A stretch of DNA of 64,000 bases from WLWS01 sp965243105 (GTDB taxonomy: Bacteria > Pseudomonadota > Gammaproteobacteria > Eutrophobiales > Eutrophobiaceae), in NCBI GenBank assembly GCA_965243105.1, contig CBDEUC010000001.1, positions 1 through 64,000 of the forward strand, read 5' to 3'. Shown piece by piece: positions 50,342 through 59,370 of this stretch. Position 1 is the stretch's first letter, and every line of letters starts with the position of its first letter. Below the pieces are notes generated by a model. It searched no databases, was not told the origin of the DNA, and saw only the letters and a list, made by a program, of their open reading frames with translations. A program made the translations under genes and the position numbers.

Positions 50342-50883
50342 AGATACTTCGCGATGCCGGGTTTTCCCTGCTTGATTTCTTCGTCGCTTAGCCCACTTAG
50401 CTCGTGGGGAAACACCAGCCAGCTATCGGTTTCATGAATATAGTAATCGGGAGTGATATCAGTGGCATTTCTCGAGGGTTTATACCATGGGCAGGCAACC
50501 TTGATGGTTTCCGGCATGTTACGACGTGTCTTGTCTGATAGTTCATTGAGCACGGCCCTGATGCTGCGACCCGAATCAAACACATCGTCCACGATGAGTA
50601 ATTCATCTTCAGCGTTTACATTCTCGATTATGTAATGCAGCCCGTGCACGCGGATTTCTTTCGACTGCTGGTCGATGCCGTAGTATGACGATGTGCGTAT
50701 CGCGATGTGATCTGTTTCCACGCCGCGATGCTCCAGGTATTCCTGCACGGCGATGCCAACGGGCGTGCCACCGCGCCAGATGGCCACGATGAAATGTGGC
50801 TTAAATCCACTGTCAAAGACTTTTGCTGCCAGGGCAAAGGAGTCTTCAAGTAATTCCTGCGCTGAAATGTAGGTTTTATCCAT
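50338..50883 (-). CDS. Phosphoribosyltransferase-domain protein
   Basis: 181 residues. The PRPP-binding loop LLIVDDVFDSGRSI is near residues 95-108, with an earlier AIWRGGTPVG P-loop. This is a type I phosphoribosyltransferase of the hypoxanthine/xanthine-guanine kind. Its start overlaps the queF stop (TAATG), so translation is coupled. It could salvage a purine or 7-deazapurine base; the coupling with queF makes the second worth checking. Confidence 0.82.
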   Translation of the reverse strand: MDKTYISAQELLEDSFALAAKVFDSGFKPHFIVAIWRGGTPVGIAVQEYLEHRGVETDHIAIRTSSYYGIDQQSKEIRVHGLHYIIENVNAEDELLIVDDVFDSGRSIRAVLNELSDKTRRNMPETIKVACPWYKPSRNATDITPDYYIHETDSWLVFPHELSGLSDEEIKQGKPGIAKYL

Positions 50884-51704
50884 TATTGTCTGCTCAACCT
50901 GCTGTTTGCCGGCGCGGTTTGCGAATTACTGCGCCAGGGATTTATGTCAATACCACCGCGCCTGAGATAACGCGTGTACACGGTAAGTTCCTTTGGTTCG
51001 CATCGCTGCATTATGTCAAGAAAGATGGTTTCCGTGCACTGTTCATGAAAGTCACACTCTTCTCGAAACGAGACAATGTACTTCAGCAGTCCTTCCCGCT
51101 GTATTTGCTGGCCCCGGTACGCCACGACCACGCTACCCCAATCAGGTTGCCCGGTCACCGGGCAGTTTGTCTTTAACAGGTGACTCATCAGTATTTCCTC
51201 GACTTCTGCTTTACCATGTAATTCCAATAGCCCTGCGTTACGCCTGTATTCCTCGATACCAACATCGAGCTTGTCGATACATTCTCCTGCCGGTGCCTGC
51301 ACTGGATGCGAAACATCATCCACTGAAAAAAGCTCAGTACGTACTTCGCAACCGGCACAGCCTGACAGATCTTTCGAAATGACATTATTGACATCATCCC
51401 TTGAGCCGAAGCACGATTGTGACAGGGAATTAAGGTACAGCTTGAGCGACTTTGACTCGATGATATTGGCAGAGTCGGCAGGAATATGAAATTCGCCGAC
51501 GGCAACCTGGGGTAAGCCTTTGCGGTTCAACCAGGAAATCTCCCATGCATTCCAGATATCGAGGCCCTTCCAGGGTGCCCTGTCATGCCCGTAAGCCTGC
51601 CAGGATGGCGAGCGCGTCAGCGGGCAAAGCTGGCCGGGGTCATACTCCGAGGGATACTCGGAATTTTTCCCGAGGGGTGAATGTTGAAGTTGTTCGGTAC
51701 TCAT
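50883..51704 (-). CDS. queF: NADPH-dependent 7-cyano-7-deazaguanine reductase
   Basis: 273 residues from ATG 51704. Sequence follows the long, two-domain QueF of E. coli closely: SWLNRKGLPQVAVGEF, NIIESKSLKLYLNSL, LKTNCPVTGQPDWGS (with the catalytic Cys), FHEQCTETIF and RRGGIDINPWRSNS. It reduces preQ0 to preQ1 in queuosine tRNA-modification synthesis. Other queuosine genes (queC, queD, queE) are not in the window. It is co-transcribed with the phosphoribosyltransferase gene. Confidence 0.96.
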   Translation of the reverse strand: MSTEQLQHSPLGKNSEYPSEYDPGQLCPLTRSPSWQAYGHDRAPWKGLDIWNAWEISWLNRKGLPQVAVGEFHIPADSANIIESKSLKLYLNSLSQSCFGSRDDVNNVISKDLSGCAGCEVRTELFSVDDVSHPVQAPAGECIDKLDVGIEEYRRNAGLLELHGKAEVEEILMSHLLKTNCPVTGQPDWGSVVVAYRGQQIQREGLLKYIVSFREECDFHEQCTETIFLDIMQRCEPKELTVYTRYLRRGGIDINPWRSNSQTAPANSRLSRQ

Positions 51705-51750
51705 TTCCGGGTGACGCCAGTTTACTGGCTCCAGCGCATGGCAATGTAAC

Positions 51751-52452
51751 TTATTCTTCGTATTCTTCCGTGCGATTGTTCTCAGCACAGATTGATTCGG
51801 CCAGTTCCCAGTCCGGTCGCTTTTCATAGCGAACCGTTGTCACCCAGGGCTCCCTGAAATTTTTTGGGTCTGTCACGGTTCTTTCACTGATCATGACCAT
51901 GCCGTCTTCTTCCAGGTGCATACGCTCAATCACGTGCATTTCAGGTCCGGGATAGACGGATTCATTGTTAGGGCGGTTTACATAGATCATTGCACTATCC
52001 ATGAATCCGATAGTTTCCACGACCAGGGTATCGCCTTCCCAGTGTCCCACCGAGTAACCAAACGCCGTGGGTCTTTCTTCCTCGGGATTGGGAAGGCTAC
52101 GCCCATCCAGCCATATCCATCGAATGCCGCTGATGGACTCCATTATCCAGGTCAGTTTTTTTTCATCGACGAGAATTTCCTGTGCGCCGATGGTGGTCAT
52201 GGTTGGCAGTGCCGGTGGTATACAGAGCGCGGAATTGTCACCGGTATAGTCACCCCGGTCGCGGTAGTCTTCGAGTTTTTTTATCCAGGCGAGTGCTTCG
52301 TCGGTTAACACCGGGTCAGTGTTGAGCTTGCGCATATTGCCCACGTGCGCCCATACCCCGGCAAATCCTTCTTCCGGTAGATCATGAGCGAATAGTGTCG
52401 ATGAAATTGTTAATAAAAAAAATGTTGTGAGAGCGTGAGAGCGAATACTCAT
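51751..52452 (-). CDS. Secreted hypothetical protein associated with DUF6152
   Basis: 233 residues from ATG 52452. A signal peptide ends near TLFAH (about residue 22). Recognisable conserved blocks are SVGHWEGDTLVVETIGF and MHVIERMHLEEDGMVMISERTVTDP, a family common in environmental Proteobacteria next to DUF6152 genes. Its function is unknown; the blocks suggest a beta-rich periplasmic domain. A longer version starting at 52554 would overlap the DUF6152 gene and bury the signal peptide. Confidence 0.7.
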   Translation of the reverse strand: MSIRSHALTTFFLLTISSTLFAHDLPEEGFAGVWAHVGNMRKLNTDPVLTDEALAWIKKLEDYRDRGDYTGDNSALCIPPALPTMTTIGAQEILVDEKKLTWIMESISGIRWIWLDGRSLPNPEEERPTAFGYSVGHWEGDTLVVETIGFMDSAMIYVNRPNNESVYPGPEMHVIERMHLEEDGMVMISERTVTDPKNFREPWVTTVRYEKRPDWELAESICAENNRTEEYEE

Positions 52453-52495
52453 AGAGTTTATCCCGGTGTTAGTAACAGCCTGTCGATTAAAGCGC

Positions 52496-52900
52496 CTAGT
52501 GCTCCCTGTCGGGCTGCTTTTGTCCGAGCTCGCTGCCATCCGCAGTAATGGCACGGATAAAGTTAGCCTTTGGTTTACCTGATTTGGCAGGAGCGCCGTA
52601 AACAGTGACCTCGTCGCCCTCCTTAAAAGTATTTCTCTTCCATCCTTTTCGCTTCAGGGCATTGGGATTAAGTGCCTCTATTTTCCAAAGAGTTTCAGAT
52701 CCGTCTTCATTGATTACCTGTAAATGTATCCATACATGGGGATTGGTAAACTGAAATTTCTTTACTTTGCCTTTCAATTCCACTTCCGTTTCCATGTCAA
52801 ACATGGCAGCGGAGTGGTGTGCACTGGCGGGGTTCACCAGGGCAAAACCCAGTAACAGCGCAACACAGGAAAAAACAGGTTTTAATATTGAATAGTACAT
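52496..52900 (-). CDS. DUF6152 family secreted protein
   Basis: 134 residues. The signal peptide ends near PASA, followed directly by the AHHS motif that marks this family, then ELKGKVKKFQFTNPHVWIHL and a small OB-like beta domain. The histidines may bind a metal. It is upstream of, and in one operon with, the 233-residue secreted protein (43-base gap), and lies 31 bases after the LLM oxidoreductase gene, so it may be part of that longer transcript. Confidence 0.75.
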   Translation of the reverse strand: MYYSILKPVFSCVALLLGFALVNPASAHHSAAMFDMETEVELKGKVKKFQFTNPHVWIHLQVINEDGSETLWKIEALNPNALKRKGWKRNTFKEGDEVTVYGAPAKSGKPKANFIRAITADGSELGQKQPDREH

Positions 52901-52931
52901 TTTGACCCTTTCAAATTGGAACTTACCGCGA

Positions 52932-53975
52932 TTATATATTCGGAAAGACTTCTTCAGCGAATCGTTTTAGTACACTGTGAGAGCCTTCTTCGTCCTGGGA
53001 GGTAATAAATATGGAAATTTCATTGATACCAGCCTCTTTTAACTCCCGGCCCTTGGCGATACAGTCCTCCGGAGTTCCTGCAATGCAACATTTCATGGCG
53101 ACTTCGTCCGTCACGATCTCGCGGTGCTTGGCGGTGAGATCCAGGTGCTGGTAGAAACTGTAGGATTCGGTGACTTCCTTCACCACGTCTGCATGCTCAA
53201 CTCCGAGAGTGTCCGGTAGCCAGGGCTTGTTGGCGATATTTCGTGCCGCCGTCGGGCGCACCTTGTCCAGTGCCTTGCCGCGATCATCGTCGATGGCCGC
53301 ATCAATCGCAGCGATAAAACGGAAACCTTCCATGCTTCTACCGGTCTCGTCTGCACCAGTCCTGGCACTTTCTACAGTCTTTTTTACCCCTTCGGCGTTA
53401 CCACCCATGTGACCGTCAACAATCACGCCATCGCAAAATTCGCCTGCAGCCCTGACAGATTTTGGGCCCATACAGGCAAGTTGAATGGGTAAATTACCCC
53501 AGCGTTCTGCTCCAACAATACGCACCAGGGACTCGCTGCCCCAGGTGCCGTCGCGCTGGTCGGCGCCCCAGTTAATAGCCTCGGCCTCCTCTCCATCAAG
53601 GAGCTTTCTCATAAATTTAATCCGTTCGCTGATTTCGGGAAGGCGCGCCGGGGAGAGACCAGCTGTGCGTACCGCTGAATCGCCGGCGCCAACGCCAAGT
53701 ACCGCCCGCCCCTGGCTCAGCATGTTCAGGCTCAACGCGGCATTGGCGGTTACCGCCGGATGGCGTGTGACCACATTGGTGACACCGGTACCGAGTCTTA
53801 TTTTACTGGTGGCAACGGCACAGGCGCCAAGGGCCACCCACACGTCATTCCAGATCATTTGCGAGTCGCCGATGTATGCAGTCTCAAAATCGCAGGCTTC
53901 CGCGGTTTTCACAAGCCGAATTACCGGTTCGATATCACTACCGCTGTGGGGCCAGATCATGCAGCTGAATTTCAT
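52932..53975 (-). CDS. LLM-class flavin-dependent oxidoreductase
   Basis: 347 residues of the luciferase-like TIM-barrel family: MIWPHSGSDIEPVIRLVKTAEACDFETAYIGDSQ at the start in family order, KIRLGTGVTN near 60, and a VLGVGAGDS stretch near 93. Such enzymes use FMNH2 or F420. It lies six bases after the VOC gene and one operon with an enoyl-CoA hydratase. A PPOX protein of the F420-dependent type occurs at 63.3 kb, so F420 is possible; a flavin reductase at 55.2 kb makes FMN equally so. Confidence 0.85.
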   Translation of the reverse strand: MKFSCMIWPHSGSDIEPVIRLVKTAEACDFETAYIGDSQMIWNDVWVALGACAVATSKIRLGTGVTNVVTRHPAVTANAALSLNMLSQGRAVLGVGAGDSAVRTAGLSPARLPEISERIKFMRKLLDGEEAEAINWGADQRDGTWGSESLVRIVGAERWGNLPIQLACMGPKSVRAAGEFCDGVIVDGHMGGNAEGVKKTVESARTGADETGRSMEGFRFIAAIDAAIDDDRGKALDKVRPTAARNIANKPWLPDTLGVEHADVVKEVTESYSFYQHLDLTAKHREIVTDEVAMKCCIAGTPEDCIAKGRELKEAGINEISIFITSQDEEGSHSVLKRFAEEVFPNI

Positions 53976-53981
53976 ATTACT

Positions 53982-54350
53982 TTACTCCCACTCTACCGCG
54001 TCGGCGGGCCAGGTTTCGGTATAAACAGGTACAACACAAAATGCATGACCACCCGGTGCCTGCATTACCCACCAGTCTTTTATCCTGTACTTTTTCTTCG
54101 CTCCAAGGCCTTCGAGGCGAGCCACTTCCGCCTCCACGTCATCTGTCTCGATATCGATATGCATGCCCTGGTGTCCTGGGCCTGCATGCTGTATGAGGAC
54201 TTCGAGTTCACCTTTGAGGGTTGTGTATTTATTGTCTTCTTCGCGGTGTTTTTCCCGGCCAAGGGCAGCACTCCAGAAACTGGCCGATGCTTCGTAGTCG
54301 TTTTCCGTGTCAAAAAAAACCGCACAGATTCGACTTTTGTGTCCCATCAT
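53982..54350 (-). CDS. VOC/glyoxalase-like protein
   Basis: 122 residues, one vicinal-oxygen-chelate domain: CAVFFDTENDYEASASFWSAALGR at the start and MHIDIETDDVEAEVARLEGLGAK in the second half, ending APGGHAFCVVPV. It is an isomerase, dioxygenase or binding protein by family; the ligand residues (H and E positions) are not certain enough to decide. Its start lies directly at the enoyl-CoA hydratase stop (TAAATGATG), so it is translationally coupled; the second ATG at 54347 may be the real start. Confidence 0.75.
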   Translation of the reverse strand: MMGHKSRICAVFFDTENDYEASASFWSAALGREKHREEDNKYTTLKGELEVLIQHAGPGHQGMHIDIETDDVEAEVARLEGLGAKKKYRIKDWWVMQAPGGHAFCVVPVYTETWPADAVEWE

Positions 54351-55127
54351 TTATTCCCCGGTAAATTCCGGGTCTCGTTTTTCAAGGAACGCGGTGATGC
54401 CTTCACGGCTATCCTTGCTGTCAAAACACAGGTGCTGAAGGGTAGCCTCATCAATAAAGGCCTGGGAAAGATCAACATTGCTTGCCTGGCGCATCAGCTT
54501 CTTGGTCCTGGCAAGGGCCAGGGGGGCTTTCTTTGATAGTGTTTCAGCCCATGCCTGTGCCTCGGACTGCAAATCTTCGTCATTACAAACCCGGTTCACA
54601 AGCCCAAGCTCAAGGCAGCGTTGTGCTGGCACCCTGTCATTTTCCACGGCCATTTCATAGGCGCGCTTGTAACCCATGGTGTTGGCCATTAGCCAGGTAG
54701 AACCGCCGTCTGGAACCAGGCCGATAGTACTAAAAGGCAATAAAAGGAACGCGCTCTCCCCCATGATACTGAGATCGCCCGCCATGGCATAAGAGAGACC
54801 GACACCTGCGGCAAAACCATTGATGGCGGTTATCACCGGCTTTTCCATTTCCACGATATTCATCAGGCTTGGCCGGTATTCATTCAGAAGCAGTTCCTCC
54901 ACTTCAGAGCCACTTTTAAAGCCGGCCTTTAAATCGGCACCGGCGCTAAAACAGCGTCCAGCCCCTGTCACTACCACGGCAAGTACGGATTTATCATTTC
55001 TCGCTTCCGTGGTTGCCTCGACAAGGTCGGCACGAAGTTCAGCGTCAAAGGAATTGAGCGCATCCGGACGATTCAATGTGATGGTGGCTACTGCAGCGTT
55101 ACGTTCATAAGTTACCGTGTTTGCCAT
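54351..55127 (-). CDS. Enoyl-CoA hydratase/isomerase family protein
   Basis: 258 residues of the crotonase family. The oxyanion-hole segments GRCFSAGADLKAG (about 56-68) and NGFAAGVGLSYAMAGD (about 103-118) are present, and the expected acidic residues are at SFLLLP/GLVPDGGSTW. It hydrates or isomerises an acyl-CoA, probably in beta-oxidation of a carboxylic acid. It is the first gene of an operon with the VOC and LLM genes. Confidence 0.9.
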   Translation of the reverse strand: MANTVTYERNAAVATITLNRPDALNSFDAELRADLVEATTEARNDKSVLAVVVTGAGRCFSAGADLKAGFKSGSEVEELLLNEYRPSLMNIVEMEKPVITAINGFAAGVGLSYAMAGDLSIMGESAFLLLPFSTIGLVPDGGSTWLMANTMGYKRAYEMAVENDRVPAQRCLELGLVNRVCNDEDLQSEAQAWAETLSKKAPLALARTKKLMRQASNVDLSQAFIDEATLQHLCFDSKDSREGITAFLEKRDPEFTGE

Positions 55128-55197
55128 GACTTAACTGATACTCCAGGTTTGTACTTTGTTGATTATAGCGAAAGCCGGTCAACTTGTATTAGTCACT

Positions 55198-55677
55198 TCA
55201 GGATAATACCTTGTACGTACCCTGGTGATAGAGCAGGGGAGGCTTATCAAGTTTTGTTTCGAGCCTTACTACCCTGCCGAGGATAATCATGTGATCTCCT
55301 CCCTCGTAAAGTTTTTCGATCCTGCAATGAAAGCACTCGAGGAATTCTTCCAGCACGGGTGTACCTTCTTCGCCCCTGCTCCAGGACACCTTGCCAAACT
55401 TGTCCTCGTTCGGTGTGGCAAATATTGTTGAGACATCCTGTTGCTGGGAATGTAGGACGTGGACAGTGAAATATTCAGAACCGGTGAAATCTGCATAGGA
55501 ATCAGAATTATTATCAAGACACCACGATATAAGCGGTGGCTCAAGTGACACAGAAGTAAAACTATTTGCAGTAATTCCTACCGGGTGTCCCTTTTCAGAC
55601 GTGGTGGTGATCACTGTTATACCGGTAGTATAAGCGCCGAGTGCGTTTCTGAATTCTCTTTGGTCGAAATTGGTCAT
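55198..55677 (-). CDS. Flavin reductase family protein
   Basis: 159 residues. It shows the flavin reductase-like split-barrel pattern: FRNALGAYTTGITVITT, GITANSFTSVSLEPPLISWCLD and FTVHVLHSQQQ. It would supply reduced FMN or FAD to a separate monooxygenase, with the LLM-class enzyme in the neighbouring operon an obvious candidate. It is monocistronic on the minus strand, 70 bases upstream of the enoyl-CoA hydratase, and divergent from the MFS gene. Confidence 0.88.
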   Translation of the reverse strand: MTNFDQREFRNALGAYTTGITVITTTSEKGHPVGITANSFTSVSLEPPLISWCLDNNSDSYADFTGSEYFTVHVLHSQQQDVSTIFATPNEDKFGKVSWSRGEEGTPVLEEFLECFHCRIEKLYEGGDHMIILGRVVRLETKLDKPPLLYHQGTYKVLS

Positions 55678-55870
55678 GAAATTCCAGGGTTATTTTGCAG
55701 TTCTATATTATTGCCGGATTGTCGACTTTTCACTGCATTTGATCGTGTTTACCAGCGGCGCATTCTACTAGAAATACTTTGCCAGCGTCATGGTAATATA
55801 GGTTTTACTTCCTAATTTACGATTACCATTTCTTCAAGTTTAAAAATAAATCATTCAATCCCCGGTATTC

Positions 55871-57031
55871 ATGGACCCCTCGACTCGTAGAAAAGCCCTG
55901 GCGGCAATATTTGGATGCGTGACCATATATGGCCTGACGCTGGGCCTGGTAAGACCACTTATTGCCCTGATCCTGAAATCCCGGGGTACCGAGGAGTCCA
56001 TTATTGGTCTCGTAGCAATGATGCCGGCATTTGGCATGTTCCTGATCGCGCTACTCATGCCTCGACTGATCGGAATACTCGGGATCAGGAAGTTCCTGCT
56101 GGCCTGCCTGTTAATCGATGTCTGCGTGCTGCTTTGCTACCCGCTGTTTGACAATATCTATGCCTGGATGCTGTTAAACCTGTTTGCAGGTATCTGTACC
56201 AACGGCTTGCTGGTAGCAAGTGAAACCTGGATAAATGACATCGCGGAGGATGCTACGCGCGGTCGCGTTATCGCAATCTATAACTCCCTGCTGATTGCAG
56301 CCATGTCACTTGGCCCCCTGATCATCCCGATCGCCGGAACCGAGGGCTGGCTGCCGTTCCTGGTGGGTGCCTGCTTTGTTGCCATGGCCTCGGTGCCACT
56401 CTTTTTCTCAGGCTCAAGCGATTTTTCCATGGAAGGCAAGGCCTCTTTTGGATTGATCTCCTTTGTAAGAGTTGCCCCCGTATTATCTTTCGCGGTTTTA
56501 TTGTTTGCCTGGAAGGAGTTTGCCGGTGCATCCCTCCTGCCGGTTTACGGTGTGATTCACGGTTTGGCACAGTCAAATGCCGCGGTCATGCTGACTGCGC
56601 TTGGCCTGGGCGGACTTTTCCTTACATTTCCGTTCGGCTGGTTGGCAGATCATATGAACAGGTACCTGTTGCTCCTGATCAGCGGGGCCGGGATACTAAT
56701 CGGTGCGCTTTTGTTGCCGGCAGCTATCGAGCATGAATGGTTACTCTGGCCGCACCTGTTTGTTTGGGGTGGGTTCTTTAATGGTCTGTATACCGTGGTC
56801 ATGACGCTATTGGGGCAACACTTCCGCGGTGTTGAACTTGCGGTGGCAAATATTTCCATTGGTATCCTGTGGGCAGTTGGTAGCCTTGTTGGGCCATTAA
56901 CTACCGGTATCGCGATGGATACCTGGGAGCCCCATGGCATTGTCTACGTCGCTATCAGCATAAGTAGCGCATTCATTGTTGTTTCCATAACCAGGTGGCT
57001 GCTGGCAAAGGACAGGTCGCGTGTAGTCTAG
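55871..57031 (+). CDS. MFS transporter
   Basis: 386 residues with about twelve hydrophobic helices. The loop after helix 2 and the motif NDIAEDATRGRVIAIYNSLL (about 124-143), with ETWIND before it, resemble the YcaD/UMF1-like group that includes sugar and drug exporters. GWLADHMNRY is in the second half, a typical MFS loop. The substrate is not predictable. It is convergent with the EthD gene and divergent from the flavin reductase gene. Confidence 0.82.
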   Translation: MDPSTRRKALAAIFGCVTIYGLTLGLVRPLIALILKSRGTEESIIGLVAMMPAFGMFLIALLMPRLIGILGIRKFLLACLLIDVCVLLCYPLFDNIYAWMLLNLFAGICTNGLLVASETWINDIAEDATRGRVIAIYNSLLIAAMSLGPLIIPIAGTEGWLPFLVGACFVAMASVPLFFSGSSDFSMEGKASFGLISFVRVAPVLSFAVLLFAWKEFAGASLLPVYGVIHGLAQSNAAVMLTALGLGGLFLTFPFGWLADHMNRYLLLLISGAGILIGALLLPAAIEHEWLLWPHLFVWGGFFNGLYTVVMTLLGQHFRGVELAVANISIGILWAVGSLVGPLTTGIAMDTWEPHGIVYVAISISSAFIVVSITRWLLAKDRSRVV

Positions 57032-57046
57032 ATTATTTGTTGCCTG

Positions 57047-57736
57047 CTATAACAGGCGTCGCGGCAACACGAGCATTCCACGGGTGGCTTCCATGTCAAT
57101 GAAATTATGGAGATCTTCGAGTTGTTTCTGCTGGTGCTCGGCGGAATTCCAGGCCGCCAGGAAGGTATCAATATCGGGCCACCACAGCTCCGCAACGCCA
57201 TCAAAACCGGGCTCCATGTCTTTATATGTTTCAGCAATTACGTGGGCCTGGGTATAACCAAGCAAGCCCGGAGTGTCATGAACCAGTGGTGCATGCTTGT
57301 TCAACCAGTACTGCTGAAATTCCTCGATATCAAGACCAGGTCGTTTCCTTGTAAGGTAAATACTCTTAACAAACCTGTCATGTCCCGGCTCCAGTGCAGG
57401 TGGGTCAATGATGCTGTGCTCCCGGGTAAAAAGATATCGAGTCTGTTCTCGAACAAGGAAATTAGGCTCATCCCTGTAGAGTCCATCGAGGTAATCCGGA
57501 TCTGAGGGAATACCCTGTGCATCAGCGAGGCTGTCCATCCACACTTCAGCGATGCCATGGCATTTATCACTTGAGTCAAATTCCGGGATATCTTGCTCGA
57601 TGCGGTGACTTTGGACATAGCGTCTCAATGTCTTGAGGCGCAGGGCAAGGGGGCCGTGAACGGTATACCAGTGTTCGCTGAACTCGGCGAGGCCAAGATC
57701 ATCCCGTTTTTGCAGAAGAATAAATGCCTTGATCAC
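57047..57736 (-). CDS. Protein with two EthD domains
   Basis: 229 residues containing two ferredoxin-like EthD repeats. The first has EFSEHWYTVHGPLALRLK (about 18-35) and the second EEFQQYWLNKHAPLVHDTPG (about 137-156). EthD proteins accompany oxygenases in catabolic clusters; some act as dehydratases or cyclases, and the role is mostly unknown. The duplicated form is less common than the single 100-residue form. It is 14 bases from the upstream hypothetical gene and so probably in its operon. Confidence 0.8.
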   Translation of the reverse strand: MIKAFILLQKRDDLGLAEFSEHWYTVHGPLALRLKTLRRYVQSHRIEQDIPEFDSSDKCHGIAEVWMDSLADAQGIPSDPDYLDGLYRDEPNFLVREQTRYLFTREHSIIDPPALEPGHDRFVKSIYLTRKRPGLDIEEFQQYWLNKHAPLVHDTPGLLGYTQAHVIAETYKDMEPGFDGVAELWWPDIDTFLAAWNSAEHQQKQLEDLHNFIDMEATRGMLVLPRRLL

Positions 57737-57750
57737 GATATGTTTCCCGG

Positions 57751-58092
57751 CTAATCGAAATAAGATCTAGCCTGGATCCTGTCCAGCAAATCCATGTCCA
57801 GTACCCACAGGCAAAGCAGGATCCGGGCCCCGGGCTCAAGGGAAGCGATATACGTACGCTGCGCCTGTGGAGTGCTTGCCAGCTCTTTCAGTTTTTTTAC
57901 ACCGCTGGCTATAGCTTCGGTGATATCCTTGTTCATGTTGATGTCAGCAATATCCACCTGGTCAGCCTGCTCCGCGATATCATTTCCGAAAAGCCAGCTC
58001 AATTCCCGGATTTGAGATTGGCGTCTTGCAACGGGGTCGTCGAGCTCTTCCTCGACGTCATAGTCATCGTCCTGGTCAGTGGGTAATGTCAT
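57751..58092 (-). CDS. Hypothetical protein, acidic N-terminus
   Basis: 113 residues. Residues 1-20 are strongly acidic (DQDDDYDVEEELDD) and the rest is helical with no signal peptide; two conserved-looking blocks are IRELSWLFGNDIA and GARILLCLWVLDMDLLD. I do not recognise a family. No ribosome site is visible. It lies between a PilF-like lipoprotein gene and the EthD gene on one strand with short gaps. Confidence 0.5.
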   Translation of the reverse strand: MTLPTDQDDDYDVEEELDDPVARRQSQIRELSWLFGNDIAEQADQVDIADINMNKDITEAIASGVKKLKELASTPQAQRTYIASLEPGARILLCLWVLDMDLLDRIQARSYFD

Positions 58093-58119
58093 TCAAATGA
58101 ATTTAAAAATAAAAAAACC

Positions 58120-59133
58120 TTACTCGAAGCCAAGCAGAACTTTTTCATTTAGCAGAGAAGGAAAAGCAGATAAATCGAACTCCACGAGCAAATCACTGCT
58201 GTCGTAGAGTCTCAGGATCTCAATACTTCGCTTTTTGGGACTCGGCGGGGTAAGTGTCGCAACCAGGTCAGGTTTCTTTTTCACTTGTTGTTGTGGTTTC
58301 ACCGAGGCCACGTAGTTCTCACTGATGCGGAGTAACTCCGCTTCGCGTGTATCCGGATACTTGTTTCGAAGGAGCAATGAATAGCTGGCAATCTTGTCGA
58401 GATCGCCAAAGTGACGCTCAATGCGGATGGCCAGCCAGAGTGTCTTCGGTGTGTGGTTGGCAACTTCCAGGTATCTTTGCATGTACCCCCGTGCCCCGAG
58501 AAAATCTCCTTCGTCAAAGCGGATTTCAGACATGCTGCTAAGGGCGACAGGCATTTCCGGGTTAACCTGCAGGCTTTTCTGAAAGTACGAGATTGCAGTT
58601 TCTACATCATCATGCTGATAGGCGCACGAACCCGCGTTGCTGTAGGCCAGCTCCGGCGTTGTATAAAAGGGGTTAGCTGCAGCTTCGAGGAAAAGTGCCT
58701 CGGCTTCGTCGGTTCGATCCTGTTTACACAAAAACTGGCCGTAGTTATTTAATGATGATGGGTCTCCCTCGTCGAGCTTGAGCGAGTGCTTGAAATTTTC
58801 CTCGGCCGCTTCCGGGTCATCGATCAGCTGGTAAAGCACACCCAGCATGTTGTATGTCAGTGGATACCTGGGGTCAGCTTTTTTTGCGCGCTCAAATTTT
58901 GTCAGCGCCTTTTCATAAGCTCCCTGGCGCATGTACTCTACACCCAGGTTAACATTGGTAAAGGCAATTCGACGATTTACCGGTTCCTGTTCTTTCCTGT
59001 TCTGTTCTTTTTCGATTGTGCGCGAGAGTGTTGAGCCTACAACACTGACTGCGCCCATTGGCGTACAGCCACCCATGACGAGGCTGGTCAGGACCAGGGC
59101 TGGCAGGACAATTCGGTTCATGGAGCTAATCAT
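58120..59133 (-). CDS. PilF/PilW-like TPR lipoprotein
   Basis: 337 residues. The lipoprotein signal ends LVMGGC. Six TPR-type repeats follow, with wording close to PilF: LGVEYMRQGAYEKALTKFE, LNNYGQFLCKQDRTDEAEALF, SNAGSCAYQHDDVETAISYF and GARGYMQRYLEV. PilF assists assembly of the PilQ secretin of type IV pili. The last 80 residues, including KPQQQVKKKP, are not usual in PilF. No other pilus gene is nearby. The start may be ATG 59121; neither has a good ribosome site. Confidence 0.72.
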   Translation of the reverse strand: MISSMNRIVLPALVLTSLVMGGCTPMGAVSVVGSTLSRTIEKEQNRKEQEPVNRRIAFTNVNLGVEYMRQGAYEKALTKFERAKKADPRYPLTYNMLGVLYQLIDDPEAAEENFKHSLKLDEGDPSSLNNYGQFLCKQDRTDEAEALFLEAAANPFYTTPELAYSNAGSCAYQHDDVETAISYFQKSLQVNPEMPVALSSMSEIRFDEGDFLGARGYMQRYLEVANHTPKTLWLAIRIERHFGDLDKIASYSLLLRNKYPDTREAELLRISENYVASVKPQQQVKKKPDLVATLTPPSPKKRSIEILRLYDSSDLLVEFDLSAFPSLLNEKVLLGFE

Positions 59134-59238
59134 AAATTAAAAAAGCACATAATTTCAGTATTTTAAGCCTCTCAAACAGCTGAACCCCGCTGCTTGTTGG
59201 CTCCAGGCGCGGTCGGGAAAACCTTTAAAAATAAGTAA

Positions 59239-59284
59239 GTTACGCAAAAGTAACCCATGTGAGTGAGAACGATTAAATTTAATC
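59239..59284. promoter_or_regulatory. Two palindromes upstream of the mtdB-like gene
   Basis: GTTAC-N6-GTAAC lies at 59239-59254 and a perfect GATTAAATTTAATC at 59271-59284, about 90-130 bases before the start. They could be operator or promoter elements. No binding family is assigned. Confidence 0.35.
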
Positions 59285-59370
59285 CCGAATTTACCGATAA
59301 CAGTACCTGAGAAGGCAGTCGAATGATGCTTTTCACCATATCAACTGCTTAATTACTGGAGGCCTGCATC

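Noticed and set aside
53982..54350. Second ring-cleavage dioxygenase
   Set aside because: Single VOC module of 122 residues without a clear set of iron ligands; kept only as VOC family.
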